From Moraxella nasibovis (GTDB taxonomy: Bacteria > Pseudomonadota > Gammaproteobacteria > Pseudomonadales > Moraxellaceae): 64,000 nucleotides of DNA. The notes beneath the pieces are model-generated. The model saw only the letters and a list, made by a program, of their open reading frames with translations. It had not been told where the DNA came from and searched no databases. Position numbers and translations under genes: made by a program. The DNA is taken from NCBI RefSeq assembly GCF_029581575.1, contig NZ_CP089975.1, forward strand, positions 248,001 to 312,000, in the 5' to 3' direction. Position 1 is the stretch's first letter. The number at the start of each line of letters is the position of its first letter. Shown here in pieces: positions 18,228 through 27,696 of this stretch.

Positions 18228-18686
18228 TTATATTTCAATATGAACTGTTTCAACTGGAAATGCAAACCCCTCTTTTTTTGTTGAAGACCATAATTTATTA
18301 GGTAGCTCCTCTTTGATTTCATTGGTTGTTAATAATTTTACCATGATTTCATTGAGAAGTTTATCATCACATTCAATGGACTTTTTATCAAGAAAGGTGC
18401 GAATATCATTTAGTTCGCCCATTTGATGGGTGTCAAAATACTCAATGACAGCTTTATGTACTTTTTTCTCCTTATTGAGACCAATAAAGCCCAGTGTAAA
18501 GAATATAAAAATACCTATTGCCCATAATGGCATATCAAGACCAAGTAAGCTTAGTCCGTATTGTATCACCCAGGAGATCCCCCAGATGACAGCAATAACC
18601 AGGATAAAAGACCAAGTGTTTTTCAGGATTGCCCATGCAATAGCAAGGACAAATAATCCCAGAATAAGAAAAATAATAACTTCCAT
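18228..18686 (-). CDS. Hypothetical three-TM protein, last gene of AAA/WYL operon
   Basis: Unrecognised protein of 152 residues. The first ~75 residues are strongly hydrophobic and form three predicted membrane segments (about 3-20, 25-45, 52-72). They are followed by a soluble domain of ~75 residues (HKAVIEYFDTHQMGELNDIRTF onward) rich in short helices, somewhat like a small winged-helix domain; this last point is only an impression. It starts 2 bp after the stop of the preceding gene, so it is almost certainly co-translated. As a membrane component in an operon with an AAA+ ATPase and a WYL regulator it could be the membrane-acting part of a defence or stress system; this is inference. Confidence 0.7.
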   Translation of the reverse strand: MEVIIFLILGLFVLAIAWAILKNTWSFILVIAVIWGISWVIQYGLSLLGLDMPLWAIGIFIFFTLGFIGLNKEKKVHKAVIEYFDTHQMGELNDIRTFLDKKSIECDDKLLNEIMVKLLTTNEIKEELPNKLWSSTKKEGFAFPVETVHIEI

Positions 18687-18688
18687 AG

Positions 18689-19093
18689 CTAGCTCATAGG
18701 TTTGTCGATATCAAATTTAAGTGTTTTATGTTCTAGCAGAGTTGATTGTGCTTGAGCGTTTAAATACTCATCAATATTAAAAATCTCTGATTGACTCTTT
18801 TTGTTAATCCAAGCGCCTTGCGAATTTTGAAAATAAAAATCAAAAGAAATTTGCATTGCGTTACCTTGAATATAAGTCAATATCGCATGACCTGCAACAA
18901 AATTTATATGTTCATCACTTTCGGCTTGTAGAATAAATTTGTCAGTACCTTTAGAGAATGACGAAATAAAATCTGCAATGGAGCTTTGATTCTTTTTGAT
19001 AAAACTGGGTAAAATATGATTTGAAATTAGTTTTTTGGCGAACTGTTCTAATTCGTTAGGGTCTTGATTTGTGTTATTTGGTTCGTTAATCAT
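18689..19093 (-). CDS. Hypothetical soluble protein, fourth gene of AAA/WYL operon
   Basis: Unrecognised protein of 134 residues. The start at 19093 (MINEPNNTNQD) is chosen because GGAGGTG precedes it and it begins 1 bp after the stop of the upstream gene; the longer frame to 19141 would overlap that gene. There is no membrane segment or signal. The middle contains alternating strand-like sequence (FILQAESDEHINFVAGHAIL, then MQISFDFYFQNSQGAWINKK) suggesting a beta-rich fold. No catalytic motif is recognised. Confidence 0.7.
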   Translation of the reverse strand: MINEPNNTNQDPNELEQFAKKLISNHILPSFIKKNQSSIADFISSFSKGTDKFILQAESDEHINFVAGHAILTYIQGNAMQISFDFYFQNSQGAWINKKSQSEIFNIDEYLNAQAQSTLLEHKTLKFDIDKPMS

Positions 19094-19094
19094 C

Positions 19095-19457
19095 CTACAC
19101 CTCCAAATGCAATTCTGTTTGAACTTCATCAGTAATATCAATGACTGATGAGTTAGATCTATCCGCTTTTCTGCGAATATCCTCTGGAATTTCGCTTGCG
19201 GGAATTTCTCTTGTTACGATGGTTTCCTGCCAATTACCGCGTTCGTTCTTTGAGAAGAATTTTTGCAAAGCTTTGGCAGTTGCGTAAGTTGCATTTCCTG
19301 TATCAAGATAAGTTTTAAAACCGACAATCATACTCGGTATTAAATGCGTTTTGATGCGTTCAATGCTAGCTTGGATAAAAGATTTAATTTCTTTCCAAAA
19401 TGCTGATACAACGACAGCACCTGCAATCAGTGCACCAGCTATCAAAAAAGGAATCAT
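19095..19457 (-). CDS. Hypothetical membrane-anchored protein, third gene of AAA/WYL operon
   Basis: Unrecognised protein of 120 residues with one N-terminal hydrophobic segment (MIPFLIAGALIAGAVVVSAF), then an amphipathic region and a polar C-terminal half (REIPASEIPEDIRRKADRSN). Its ATG overlaps the stop of the ATPase gene by 4 bp (ATGA) and AAGGAGA lies just upstream, so its synthesis is coupled to the ATPase. It may recruit the ATPase to the membrane; this is inferred only from gene order. Confidence 0.72.
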   Translation of the reverse strand: MIPFLIAGALIAGAVVVSAFWKEIKSFIQASIERIKTHLIPSMIVGFKTYLDTGNATYATAKALQKFFSKNERGNWQETIVTREIPASEIPEDIRRKADRSNSSVIDITDEVQTELHLEV

Positions 19458-20413
19458 AAAGTTTCTCCTTGGTTTAATTGAGATTGAACATATTCTTCTG
19501 AGACGATTTTGGTGCTAACCGTTGTTTTTACACCTGTATTTTTACGCTTGCTATTTTGAATGGATTGTATTTTTTCTTTTAGGTTGTCGTGAGTTACTAG
19601 GTCTGCACCATCTGTCTTTGCAGCAAATGCTGATAGCAAGATGGCATTGGCAATGTCCGAGCCACTTAACCCCTCGGAGATTTTGACGATTTCTGATAGA
19701 TTGATATTGTGAGGCAGTGCTTTGGGAATGTATTTATAAAACAGATGTTCTCTGGTCTGCTCATCAGGTAGTGTATACTCAATGTGTATTAAGATGCGAC
19801 GCATAAAAGCAGGGTCGTAATTACTGATGAAGTTGGTTGCAAAAATAACTGTATCATTATAATCATTGAGCAGAGTTAGCATGACCGAACGAGTTTGATT
19901 GACGCTTGTATCGGTAGCACTTGTCATGTTGGTAACACGACGGCTTAAAATTGCATCTGCTTCATCAAAGAATAAGATGGCATTATTGGCTTTGGCAAAT
20001 TCAAAAGCCGCCTGAATATTTTTTGGGGTTTCCCCAACATATTTGGATTCAATATCGCCATAATTGACCAAGATTAGTTTTCTACCAAGTGCGTGAGCAA
20101 TGGCATGGGCAGACATGGTTTTACCTGTGCCAGGCTCGCCATAAAGATTGATAATCATTTTATTATCAAATTTGTGTGTCTGAGAAAAGCCCCAGTCATC
20201 AAAAACTTCTTTTTGATGCTGACGTAAGCCAATCGCTTTCTGTAAGTCAGATTTGGTCTTAGCCGGCAAAATTAAATCGTGCATTTGGTATAAAGCATTA
20301 CTAAGTTCAAATTCAATTTTTGTTGCTTTATTTGTCTTATCTGTTTTATCTGCATGGATTGCATTTTCATTTTTATTTAATTTTTCTAGAAAGCTGTTTG
20401 GATTGATTGGCAT
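19454..20413 (-). CDS. Classical-clade AAA+ ATPase, second gene of AAA/WYL operon
   Basis: A 319-residue ATPase with a ~85-residue N-terminal region and one AAA+ module. Visible motifs are Walker A GEPGTGKT (92-99), a pore-loop-like SKYVGET (123-129), Walker B ILFFDEAD (146-153), sensor 1 with Asn194 in FATNF, arginine-finger candidates Arg205/Arg206 in FMRRI, and the sensor-2 region EGLSGSDIANA (247-257). These resemble the FtsH/spastin/katanin clade, whose hexamers pull on protein substrates. There is no protease domain, so a partner would supply the effector activity. It starts 24 bp after the WYL gene with a GAGGG ribosome-binding site. The C-terminus (about 290-319) is polar and probably flexible. 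Confidence 0.85.
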   Translation of the reverse strand: MPINPNSFLEKLNKNENAIHADKTDKTNKATKIEFELSNALYQMHDLILPAKTKSDLQKAIGLRQHQKEVFDDWGFSQTHKFDNKMIINLYGEPGTGKTMSAHAIAHALGRKLILVNYGDIESKYVGETPKNIQAAFEFAKANNAILFFDEADAILSRRVTNMTSATDTSVNQTRSVMLTLLNDYNDTVIFATNFISNYDPAFMRRILIHIEYTLPDEQTREHLFYKYIPKALPHNINLSEIVKISEGLSGSDIANAILLSAFAAKTDGADLVTHDNLKEKIQSIQNSKRKNTGVKTTVSTKIVSEEYVQSQLNQGETL

Positions 20414-20437
20414 AGTGCCCTCTTTTGTTTGCTGACT

Positions 20438-21340
20438 TTATATTGTAGGAGGGTTGTTCAAATATGTCTTAAGTTGGTTATTTAGCTCATCCTGCCAATC
20501 TTTTGGCTCTATGATGGTTAGGTGTGGAATCCATGAGCGTATCATGGGAAAAATTTGTGCTTGTTGATAAACGCTACTTTGAATCAGCAGTCCGCCATCA
20601 TCGAGCGATTGGACAATTTTTTGATGAGGTAAAATCTGCTTTTGGATAAAATATCCGCTAGCATAATTATCTGCCTGAATGATTACTGGGGTAAGATGCT
20701 CGCCAAACCAAATGCCATCACTGGCATCAATTTGCTGTTTAATGTCATCATCAATGTCAAACCGCTGTCCGCCCAGCGTTAAATGGGTGATTTTGCTGAG
20801 TCGGTAGGTTTTAATTTCCTTGCCTTTATTGCTTTGTAGTCCAATCACATACCAACAGCCACGATGATTGATCAGCTTATAAGACATGACAGTGCGAATA
20901 CTGTTTTTGTATTCAAAAATCACGATTTGTTGATGTTTGATGGCGTGTTTGAGCAGTTTGATGGCATCATGCAAAGTGGTGCTATTTTCGTATTCATAGC
21001 CTTTGATGTGCAAAAGACCGTCAGATTTTTGCTTTAATAGTTCTCTTGAAAGACTAATGTCAAAATTTGGCATGAGATGATGAATGCCGATAAGCTGAAT
21101 GAATTCGCCAAATTCCTTGTCTGTCAAATCAAACTTGCGATGATTGTCCAAATAAATAACGCCACGCTCACGCAAAAGTGGCAGATAACATTCCATGCGA
21201 GCCAAATCACGGCGAATTGTCTTGGTGCAAACGCCGTATTCTTCAGATAATCCCTTGATACTTAGGCGTTCATTGCTATTTAAGCGGATAAAAATGTCCG
21301 CAAACCTGTCCGCCAGTCTTTCATGTTTATTATTTGCCAT
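20438..21340 (-). CDS. WYL-domain transcriptional regulator (HTH-WYL)
   Basis: A 300-residue regulator with an N-terminal helix-turn-helix (residues about 20-58, LSIKGLSEEYGVCTKTIRRDL) and a central WYL domain (about 135-190) containing IVIFEYKN, the signature GCWYVIGLQ and the conserved YRLSKI Arg segment; a WCX-like C-terminal part follows. WYL proteins sense nucleic acids or nucleotides and often repress defence operons (known for BrxR/CapW-type regulators). It is the first gene of the five-gene operon and lies divergent to an XRE gene, so it probably controls its own operon through the shared 80-bp intergenic region. Confidence 0.88.
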   Translation of the reverse strand: MANNKHERLADRFADIFIRLNSNERLSIKGLSEEYGVCTKTIRRDLARMECYLPLLRERGVIYLDNHRKFDLTDKEFGEFIQLIGIHHLMPNFDISLSRELLKQKSDGLLHIKGYEYENSTTLHDAIKLLKHAIKHQQIVIFEYKNSIRTVMSYKLINHRGCWYVIGLQSNKGKEIKTYRLSKITHLTLGGQRFDIDDDIKQQIDASDGIWFGEHLTPVIIQADNYASGYFIQKQILPHQKIVQSLDDGGLLIQSSVYQQAQIFPMIRSWIPHLTIIEPKDWQDELNNQLKTYLNNPPTI

Positions 21341-21376
21341 CTTTGCTCATCGGTAATTTTAAGAGCCAAATCATTG

Positions 21377-21391
21377 TACTCATTTTGAGTA
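21377..21391. promoter_or_regulatory. Perfect inverted repeat, candidate operator between WYL and XRE genes
   Basis: TACTCA-TTT-TGAGTA is a perfect 6-bp inverted repeat with a 3-base spacer, centred in the 80-bp gap between the two divergent regulator genes. It is suited to bind a dimeric HTH protein and could control both directions. Confidence 0.5.
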
Positions 21392-21420
21392 ATTTAGTCA
21401 ATCTATTGTAGAAATAGTGC

Positions 21421-21672
21421 ATGACAAAAAGTATTTACTCAAAAGAGATGGTTGAGCTACGCCACTGGCTTAGACATCAACGCAAACAAAAGAATCTCAC
21501 CATGCGTTCGCTTGCCGAGCGATTGTCTCGTCCGCATTCTTATGTACAAAGAGTGGAGGAGGGCGATCGCAGACTTGATGTGGTTGAGTTTGTGTGGTAT
21601 TGCCAAGCACTTGAAATTGACCCAAAGTTGGGATTTGAGCTTATCTTATCGCATTCGCACAAAGCCAGTTAA
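21421..21672 (+). CDS. XRE-family helix-turn-helix regulator
   Basis: An 83-residue, single-domain HTH protein. Residues about 14-66 form the lambda-repressor-like fold (LRHWLRHQRKQKNLTMRSLA, then RPHSYVQRVEEGDRRLDVVE). There is no sensor domain, so it is probably a small repressor or partner of the divergent WYL regulator. The ATG at 21421 has a weak ribosome-binding site; an internal ATG at 21448 after AAAAGAG is possible. A hairpin terminator follows at 21689. Confidence 0.8.
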   Translation: MTKSIYSKEMVELRHWLRHQRKQKNLTMRSLAERLSRPHSYVQRVEEGDRRLDVVEFVWYCQALEIDPKLGFELILSHSHKAS

Positions 21673-21688
21673 ATAAATTGTAAATGAT

Positions 21689-21716
21689 AAAATGGACAGG
21701 TTGTGTCCATTTTGCT
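21689..21716 (+). terminator. Hairpin after the XRE gene
   Basis: AAAATGGACA and TGTCCATTTT pair perfectly around a 5-base loop, 17 bp after the XRE stop; the T run is part of the stem. Confidence 0.65.
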
Positions 21717-21827
21717 TACCCAAGAGAAATTTTTTTCTGCGATGGGCTGATCTTGATTAAGGTAATAATAAAAATATATAAAAATCAATAACTTGCAAAA
21801 TAATTGAATTTTTTTGATAAAAAACGC

Positions 21828-21855
21828 TTGCATAATGTCAGAACTGTGCTATTAT
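21828..21855 (+). promoter_or_regulatory. Promoter of the tRNA-Thr/Tyr/Gly/Thr operon
   Basis: TTGCAT at 21828-21833 and TATTAT at 21850-21855 with a 16-bp spacer, 21 bp before the first tRNA. Confidence 0.7.
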
Positions 21856-21876
21856 ACGCACCACTTAGGAAACACC

Positions 21877-21952
<76 letters not shown>

Positions 21953-22035
21953 CTCCTAAGAAACCTTTCAGGTCAAGCCCAAGTAGATGGGCTTAATCTT
22001 TTAAAAAACCATTAAAAGACATGCCTGTACCACTT

Positions 22036-22119
22036 GGTGGGGTTGGGGAGCGGTCAAACCCAACAGACTGTAACTCTGTCGCGAAAGCTTCGAAGGTTCG
22101 AATCCTTCCCCCACCACCA
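22036..22119 (+). tRNA. tRNA-Tyr (anticodon GTA)
   Basis: An 84-nt class II tRNA with acceptor GGTGGGG/CCCCACC, anticodon loop CTGTAAC, long variable arm GTCGCGAAAGCTTCG and encoded CCA. Confidence 0.96.
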
Positions 22120-22146
22120 TTATTCCTGCCTTATATTTACTACCCT

Positions 22147-22220
22147 GCGGGTGTAGTTTAGTGGTAGAACCTCAGCCTTCCAAGCTGATGGTGCGGGTTC
22201 GATTCCCGCCACCCGCTCCA
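22147..22220 (+). tRNA. tRNA-Gly (anticodon TCC)
   Basis: A 74-nt tRNA with acceptor GCGGGTG/CACCCGC, anticodon loop CTTCCAA and encoded CCA. Confidence 0.96.
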
Positions 22221-22240
22221 TTATTTTAGAGAACTTATTC

Positions 22241-22315
<75 letters not shown>

Positions 22316-22323
22316 TATTTTAG

Positions 22324-22353
22324 CCCTTACAACTTGTGTTGTGAGGGTTTTTA
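22324..22353 (+). terminator. Terminator of the tRNA operon
   Basis: CCCTTACAAC pairs with GTTGTGAGGG around TTGT, followed by TTTTT, 8 bp after the last tRNA. Confidence 0.88.
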
Positions 22354-22556
22354 ACGCATAAAATGTTTTAAAAAACCATAAAAAATAGCCTATTTTTCAT
22401 AAGATTGAGAAAAAACTATTTAATGGGGCTATTTAAATGGTTAAATTTTGTGTTATAATTAGCAAGATATGGAAAATTAGTCGTTTTCCATGAGTCATTT
22501 TGACAATAACTAGCCTACCCATTAGGGTTTGGGCTTCACAACAAGAGGACATACCC

Positions 22557-23747
<1,191 letters not shown>

Positions 23748-23773
23748 TCCCTAGCCCAAAACAAGGCAAACTG

Positions 23774-23819
23774 CCAAACAAAACCCTGCAAGTGAAAGCT
23801 TGTGGGGTTTTTGTTTGGT
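23774..23819 (+). terminator. Terminator after tuf
   Basis: A long inverted repeat, CCAAACAAAACCCTGCAAG against CTTGTGGGGTTTTTGTTTGG around a GTGAAAG loop region, contains an internal T run 27 bp after the tuf stop. Confidence 0.9.
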
Positions 23820-23846
23820 TGAGTTGAAAAAATAAGGGGTTGGGGG

Positions 23847-23874
23847 TTGTGTTTTGAAAAAAACCTGTTATAAT
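23847..23874 (+). promoter_or_regulatory. Promoter before tRNA-Trp
   Basis: TTGTGT at 23847 and consensus TATAAT at 23869-23874 with a 16-bp spacer, 18 bp before tRNA-Trp. Confidence 0.65.
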
Positions 23875-23892
23875 AGCAGTCCTTAACACCTT

Positions 23893-23968
23893 AGGCGATT
23901 GGCTCAATTGGTAGAGCATCGGTCTCCAAAACCGAGGGTTGGGGGTTCGAGTCCCTCATCGCCTGCCA
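23893..23968 (+). tRNA. tRNA-Trp (anticodon CCA)
   Basis: A 76-nt tRNA with acceptor AGGCGAT/ATCGCCT, anticodon loop CTCCAAA and encoded CCA. It lies 66 bp before secE, as in many gammaproteobacteria. Confidence 0.97.
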
Positions 23969-24034
23969 TCTTATATTTTCCACACCATTCTTTTAATTTT
24001 ATAAAAAATTGGTCACTCCAAGGCAAATTTCTGC

Positions 24035-24514
24035 ATGAGCGCTAATAAAGATAATTTTGATTCACAAGCTGAAACTGTGGCGTCAAATGGCTCAGCTCGG
24101 CAAAAAAAATCGGTTACTGTTTCTAAAGAAAATGTGGTCGAAGTTGCCAAGACTCGCTCTGCTAAAGATTATCTGCTCTGGCTGCTTGCCATCGCTGCAC
24201 TGATTGCCGCCACCTTGGTGCCTCAGTACTTGCCAAGATACTGGGCGACAGCAAATGATGTGTGGGTGCAGCTTGCCACCACCATAGGCTTGGTGATTTT
24301 TGCCATCATATGTTTGGCATTGACCAACCAAGGTCGTGCTTTTAAGACCTTGCTAAAAGATGCTGGCATTGAGCTGCGCCGAGTGACTTGGCCCAGCAAA
24401 GATGAGACCATCCGCTATACATGGCAAACCATTTTGATGATGATCATCTTTGGTGTGGTGATTTGGCTATTGGATAATATTTTTAATAAAATTATTGGCT
24501 TTGTTCTTAATTAA
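24035..24514 (+). CDS. secE: Preprotein translocase subunit SecE
   Basis: Essential membrane subunit of the SecYEG channel. It has 159 residues (E. coli 127), with a polar ~45-residue N-terminal extension. Hydrophobic segments are at about 49-65, 77-97 and 130-155. The conserved cytoplasmic helix reads ELRRVTWPSKDETIRYT. The secE-nusG order with a 15-bp gap is universal in this group. Confidence 0.95.
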   Translation: MSANKDNFDSQAETVASNGSARQKKSVTVSKENVVEVAKTRSAKDYLLWLLAIAALIAATLVPQYLPRYWATANDVWVQLATTIGLVIFAIICLALTNQGRAFKTLLKDAGIELRRVTWPSKDETIRYTWQTILMMIIFGVVIWLLDNIFNKIIGFVLN

Positions 24515-24529
24515 TTTGAAGGTGATGCG

Positions 24530-25060
24530 ATGCGCTGGTATATTATCCAAGCATTTTCTGGTTATGAAAAACAAGTTCAGCGCTCTTTGATTGAGCGTAT
24601 CAAGCGTAGCGAATTTGCCGATTCTTTCGGTGATGTCCTTGTGCCTACCGAAGAAGTGATTGAGATGCGTGAAGGCAAAAAGCGCACGGTTGAGCATAAG
24701 TTGTTTCCTGGCTATGTGTTGATCAACATGGAGATGACTGAGGATACTTGGCACATCGTTCGCAGCTGCCCAAACATCACAGGTTTTATTGGTGGTACGC
24801 CAGAAAATCCTGCGCCGATTACCAAGGCTGAGGCAGATCGTATTTTGAACCGTATTCAAAAAGGTGGCGACACACCTCGTCCGAAGACCATGTTTGAGCC
24901 AGGTGAAGAAGTATTGGTCATCGATGGACCATTCACTGACTTCAAAGGCTTGGTGAAAAAAGTGGATTATGACAAGTCTAAGCTGCATTTGACAGTCAGT
25001 GTCTTTAACCGCCCAACCGAAGTTGAGCTTGAATTTACAAAAGTTGAAAAGCTCAGCTGA
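24530..25060 (+). CDS. nusG: Transcription termination/antitermination protein NusG
   Basis: Binds RNA polymerase and links it to Rho and ribosomes. It has 176 residues; the N-terminal NGN domain begins MRWYIIQAFSGYEKQVQ, and the C-terminal KOW motif contains GEEVLVIDGPFTDFKGLV. The ribosome-binding site GAAGGTG lies upstream. It is followed by a 128-bp gap and rplK, where a weak hairpin (AAGCC...GGGGCTTTT near 25088) may reduce read-through. Confidence 0.97.
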   Translation: MRWYIIQAFSGYEKQVQRSLIERIKRSEFADSFGDVLVPTEEVIEMREGKKRTVEHKLFPGYVLINMEMTEDTWHIVRSCPNITGFIGGTPENPAPITKAEADRILNRIQKGGDTPRPKTMFEPGEEVLVIDGPFTDFKGLVKKVDYDKSKLHLTVSVFNRPTEVELEFTKVEKLS

Positions 25061-25188
25061 TTTTGATATAATAGATTTTTTAGCTCTAAGCCTTGCTTGG
25101 GGCTTTTCGTTGAATTAAATATTTGATTTAATTCTTAACCTTGGGGAGCTAATTTTTAGCGTTATTACCCACCATTGGAGACATTCTC

Positions 25189-25620
25189 ATGGCAAAGAAG
25201 ATTGATGGCTACATCAAGCTACAAGTGCCTGCTGGTAAGGCAAACCCATCACCACCGATTGGTCCTGCATTGGGTCAAAAAGGTGTGAACATCATGGCGT
25301 TCTGTAAAGAGTTCAACGCTGCATCTGCAAACTTTGAACCAGGTCTGCCGATTCCAGTTGTCATCACCGTATTTAATGACAAATCTTTCACTTTCATCAT
25401 GAAGTCGCCACCTGCGGCAGTCCTACTGCGTAAAGCAGCTGGCATCGCCAAAGGTTCTAGCGTACCTAACAAAGATAAAGTAGGTACTGTGACTCGTGCG
25501 CAACTTGAAGAAATCGTAAAAACCAAAGAAGCAGACCTAACCGCTGCTGAACTTGAAGCGGGCATCCGTACCATCGCAGGTACCGCTCGTTCAATGGGTC
25601 TAAATGTGGAGGGTGTGTAA
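25189..25620 (+). CDS. rplK: 50S ribosomal protein L11
   Basis: 143 residues, standard length. The N-terminal domain ([20 protein letters not shown]) binds the release-factor/RelA region and the C-terminal domain binds 23S rRNA. TAA overlaps the rplA ATG (TAATG), so L11 and L1 are translationally coupled, as required for L1 autoregulation known in E. coli. Confidence 0.98.
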   Translation: MAKKIDGYIKLQVPAGKANPSPPIGPALGQKGVNIMAFCKEFNAASANFEPGLPIPVVITVFNDKSFTFIMKSPPAAVLLRKAAGIAKGSSVPNKDKVGTVTRAQLEEIVKTKEADLTAAELEAGIRTIAGTARSMGLNVEGV

Positions 25621-26321
25621 TGGCTAAGCTAACTAAGCGTCAAAAGCTTATTAAAGATCGTGTAGATGGCGACAAGCTATACACCATCGAAGAAGCGGTT
25701 GCGATTTTGAATGACTTGCCAGCGGCAAAATTCAAAGAGTCTATCGACATCGCCATCAACCTAGGCGTTGATCCGCGTAAATCTGACCAAGTGGTTCGTG
25801 GTGCTACCAACCTACCTGCGGGTACTGGCAAAACTAAGCGTGTTGCGGTATTTGCTCAAGGTGCGGCTGCTGACGCTGCCAAAGAAGCTGGTGCAGATGT
25901 TGTAGGTTTTGAAGACCTAGCAGAGAGCATCAAAGCTGGCAACATGGATTTTGATGTGGTGATCGCATCACCAGACGCCATGCGTATCGTAGGTCAGCTA
26001 GGTACTATCCTAGGTCCACGCGGTCTTATGCCAAACCCAAAAGTTGGCACAGTAACTGCTGATGTTGCGACTGCTGTTAAAAACACCAAAGCTGGTCAGG
26101 CTCAATACCGTGTTGATAAAGCAGGTATCATCCACGCATCAATCGGTCAAGTTGGTTTTACTGGCGAGCAAATCGAGCAAAACGCAACTGCGCTATTGAA
26201 CGATTTGAAGCGTGCTAAGCCTGCGACTTCTAAAGGCATCTACATCAAGAAAATTACACTGTCTAGCACCATGGGTCCTGGCATCACTATCGATCCAGTT
26301 CCGCACCGTGCGAACAAATAA
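25620..26321 (+). CDS. rplA: 50S ribosomal protein L1
   Basis: 233 residues. The conserved segments [20 protein letters not shown] and [15 protein letters not shown] mark the rRNA-binding face. L1 is the translational repressor of the rplKA unit in E. coli. The gene is followed by a promoter and the L10 leader. Confidence 0.98.
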   Translation: MAKLTKRQKLIKDRVDGDKLYTIEEAVAILNDLPAAKFKESIDIAINLGVDPRKSDQVVRGATNLPAGTGKTKRVAVFAQGAAADAAKEAGADVVGFEDLAESIKAGNMDFDVVIASPDAMRIVGQLGTILGPRGLMPNPKVGTVTADVATAVKNTKAGQAQYRVDKAGIIHASIGQVGFTGEQIEQNATALLNDLKRAKPATSKGIYIKKITLSSTMGPGITIDPVPHRANK

Positions 26322-26367
26322 TTTTCACTATTAGCCAATGGCGAAAAACCTAAAAACAAGATAATGC

Positions 26368-26395
26368 TTGATTTTTATGGTTTTTCGCTTATAAT
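26368..26395 (+). promoter_or_regulatory. Promoter of rplJL
   Basis: TTGATT at 26368-26373 and TATAAT at 26390-26395 with a 16-bp spacer, equivalent in position to the E. coli L10 promoter. Confidence 0.85.
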
Positions 26396-26477
26396 AGTTC
26401 GATTATTGTGCCAGTCTCCCGTGATTGACTGGTGTGATATAAAAATTTTTAGTTCAGCACAGCGGGTTGTGCTGTCT

Positions 26478-26552
26478 AAGACCGTAGGTGTGATTGATTG
26501 TTCTCAAGCAATCACCTAAATTATGAATAAAATCATAAGCCTACGCAGACGG
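26478..26552 (+). ncRNA. L10 leader (ribosomal protein L10(L12)4 binding site)
   Basis: CGTAGG at 26483 pairs with CCTACG at 26540 to close a junction holding two hairpins: TGATTG/CAATCA (26491 and 26509) and TTATGA/TCATAA (26521-26538). The ACCGTAGG and CCTACGCAGACGG flanks resemble the conserved L10-leader ends. The L10-L12 complex would bind here and repress rplJL translation. Confidence 0.75.
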
Positions 26553-26648
26553 AAAGACGATAAGTCGCCGTATTTTGGTGCAAATCCAGTCGGATTTGTG
26601 AAACTTGCTTATTATTTGCCTTGCAAATAATAAATATGGAGACAACCC

Positions 26649-27152
26649 ATGGCACTAAACCTTCAAGACAAACAAGCAATTGTTGCTGAAGTAAATGAAG
26701 CTGCCAAAGGTGCGCTCTCTGCTGTTGTTGCCGACTCTCGTGGCGTAACAGTAGCACAGATGACCGAACTTCGTAAAGCGGCTCGTGCAGCAGGTGTTGA
26801 TATGCGTATCGTGCGTAATACTCTATTACGCCGTGCCCTAGAAGACACAAATTTTGCTTGCATGAACGATGTATTCGTTGGTCCTACTTTGATTGCATTT
26901 TCAAATGAACACCCAGGTGCAGCAGCACGCTTGTTCAAAGAATTTGCCAAGGGCAACGACAAGTTCGAGATCAAAGGCGCAGCTTTTGAAGGCGAATTTA
27001 TTGACGCTAAATCAATCGATAAACTTGCAACACTACCTACTTACGAAGAAGCGATCGCTCGCTTGATGGGTACGATGAAAGAAGCAGCAGCGGGCAAACT
27101 TGCGCGTACTTTGGCTGCACTTCGCGACAAATTGCAAGCAGAAGCGGCTTAA
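26649..27152 (+). CDS. rplJ: 50S ribosomal protein L10
   Basis: 167 residues (E. coli 165). It starts [15 protein letters not shown] after GGAGACAACCC. The N-terminal domain binds 23S rRNA; the C-terminal helix binds L7/L12 dimers. It autoregulates through the leader just upstream. Confidence 0.98.
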   Translation: MALNLQDKQAIVAEVNEAAKGALSAVVADSRGVTVAQMTELRKAARAAGVDMRIVRNTLLRRALEDTNFACMNDVFVGPTLIAFSNEHPGAAARLFKEFAKGNDKFEIKGAAFEGEFIDAKSIDKLATLPTYEEAIARLMGTMKEAAAGKLARTLAALRDKLQAEAA

Positions 27153-27221
27153 TTTTTTCACATTTTATAAAAATTATCCGTTTTATTCAATTTACCATTT
27201 TATTTCATAGGAATAATTGCT

Positions 27222-27593
27222 ATGTCACTAACTAATGAACAAATCCTAGACGCAATCGCAGAAAAATCAGTCATGGAAATCGTTGAGCTTATCTCTGCGA
27301 TGGAAGAAAAATTCGGCGTATCTGCTGCAGCACTAGCAGCAGCTCCAGCAGCTGGCGGCGAAGCAGCAGCAGCTGAAGAAAAAGACGACTTCAATGTTGT
27401 ACTAACTAACGGCGGCGACAAGAAAGTAGCTGTTATTAAAGTAGTTCGTGAAGTAACTGGTCTAGGTCTAAAAGAAGCTAAAGACCTGGTTGAAGGCGCT
27501 CCACAAACTGTTAAAGAAGGCGCATCTAAAGCTGAAGCTGAAGAGCTTAAGAAGAAGCTTGAAGAAGCTGGCGCTACCGTTGAACTTAAATAA
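27222..27593 (+). CDS. rplL: 50S ribosomal protein L7/L12
   Basis: 123 residues, acidic. An N-terminal dimerisation domain is followed by an Ala-rich hinge ([19 protein letters not shown]) and the factor-binding C-terminal domain ([19 protein letters not shown]). Highly biased codons are used. A strong hairpin with a T run follows at 27647. Confidence 0.98.
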   Translation: MSLTNEQILDAIAEKSVMEIVELISAMEEKFGVSAAALAAAPAAGGEAAAAEEKDDFNVVLTNGGDKKVAVIKVVREVTGLGLKEAKDLVEGAPQTVKEGASKAEAEELKKKLEEAGATVELK

Positions 27594-27646
27594 TTTAACA
27601 CATCAGATGGCACTAGCTGCCTGATGATTTGCTAAAATTATGTTCA

Positions 27647-27680
27647 AAAGCCAATGTTGCCTTTGCAATGTTGGCTTTTT
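27647..27680 (+). terminator. Attenuator between rplL and rpoB
   Basis: AAGCCAATGTTGC pairs with GCAATGTTGGCTT around CTTT, followed by TTTT. It probably sets the ratio of ribosomal protein to RNA polymerase transcription, as known in E. coli. Confidence 0.85.
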
Positions 27681-27696
27681 ATTGCCTATTTTATTA

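Larger units (their letters stand above)
26322..26648. other. 327-bp rplA-rplJ gap: promoter and L10 leader
   Basis: Contains no gene. It holds a consensus promoter (26368-26395) and a structured leader for the rplJL unit, each listed separately; the last 60 bp include the palindromic TTATTATTTGC/GCAAATAATAA pair at about 26609-26632 just before the rplJ ribosome-binding site. Confidence 0.8.
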
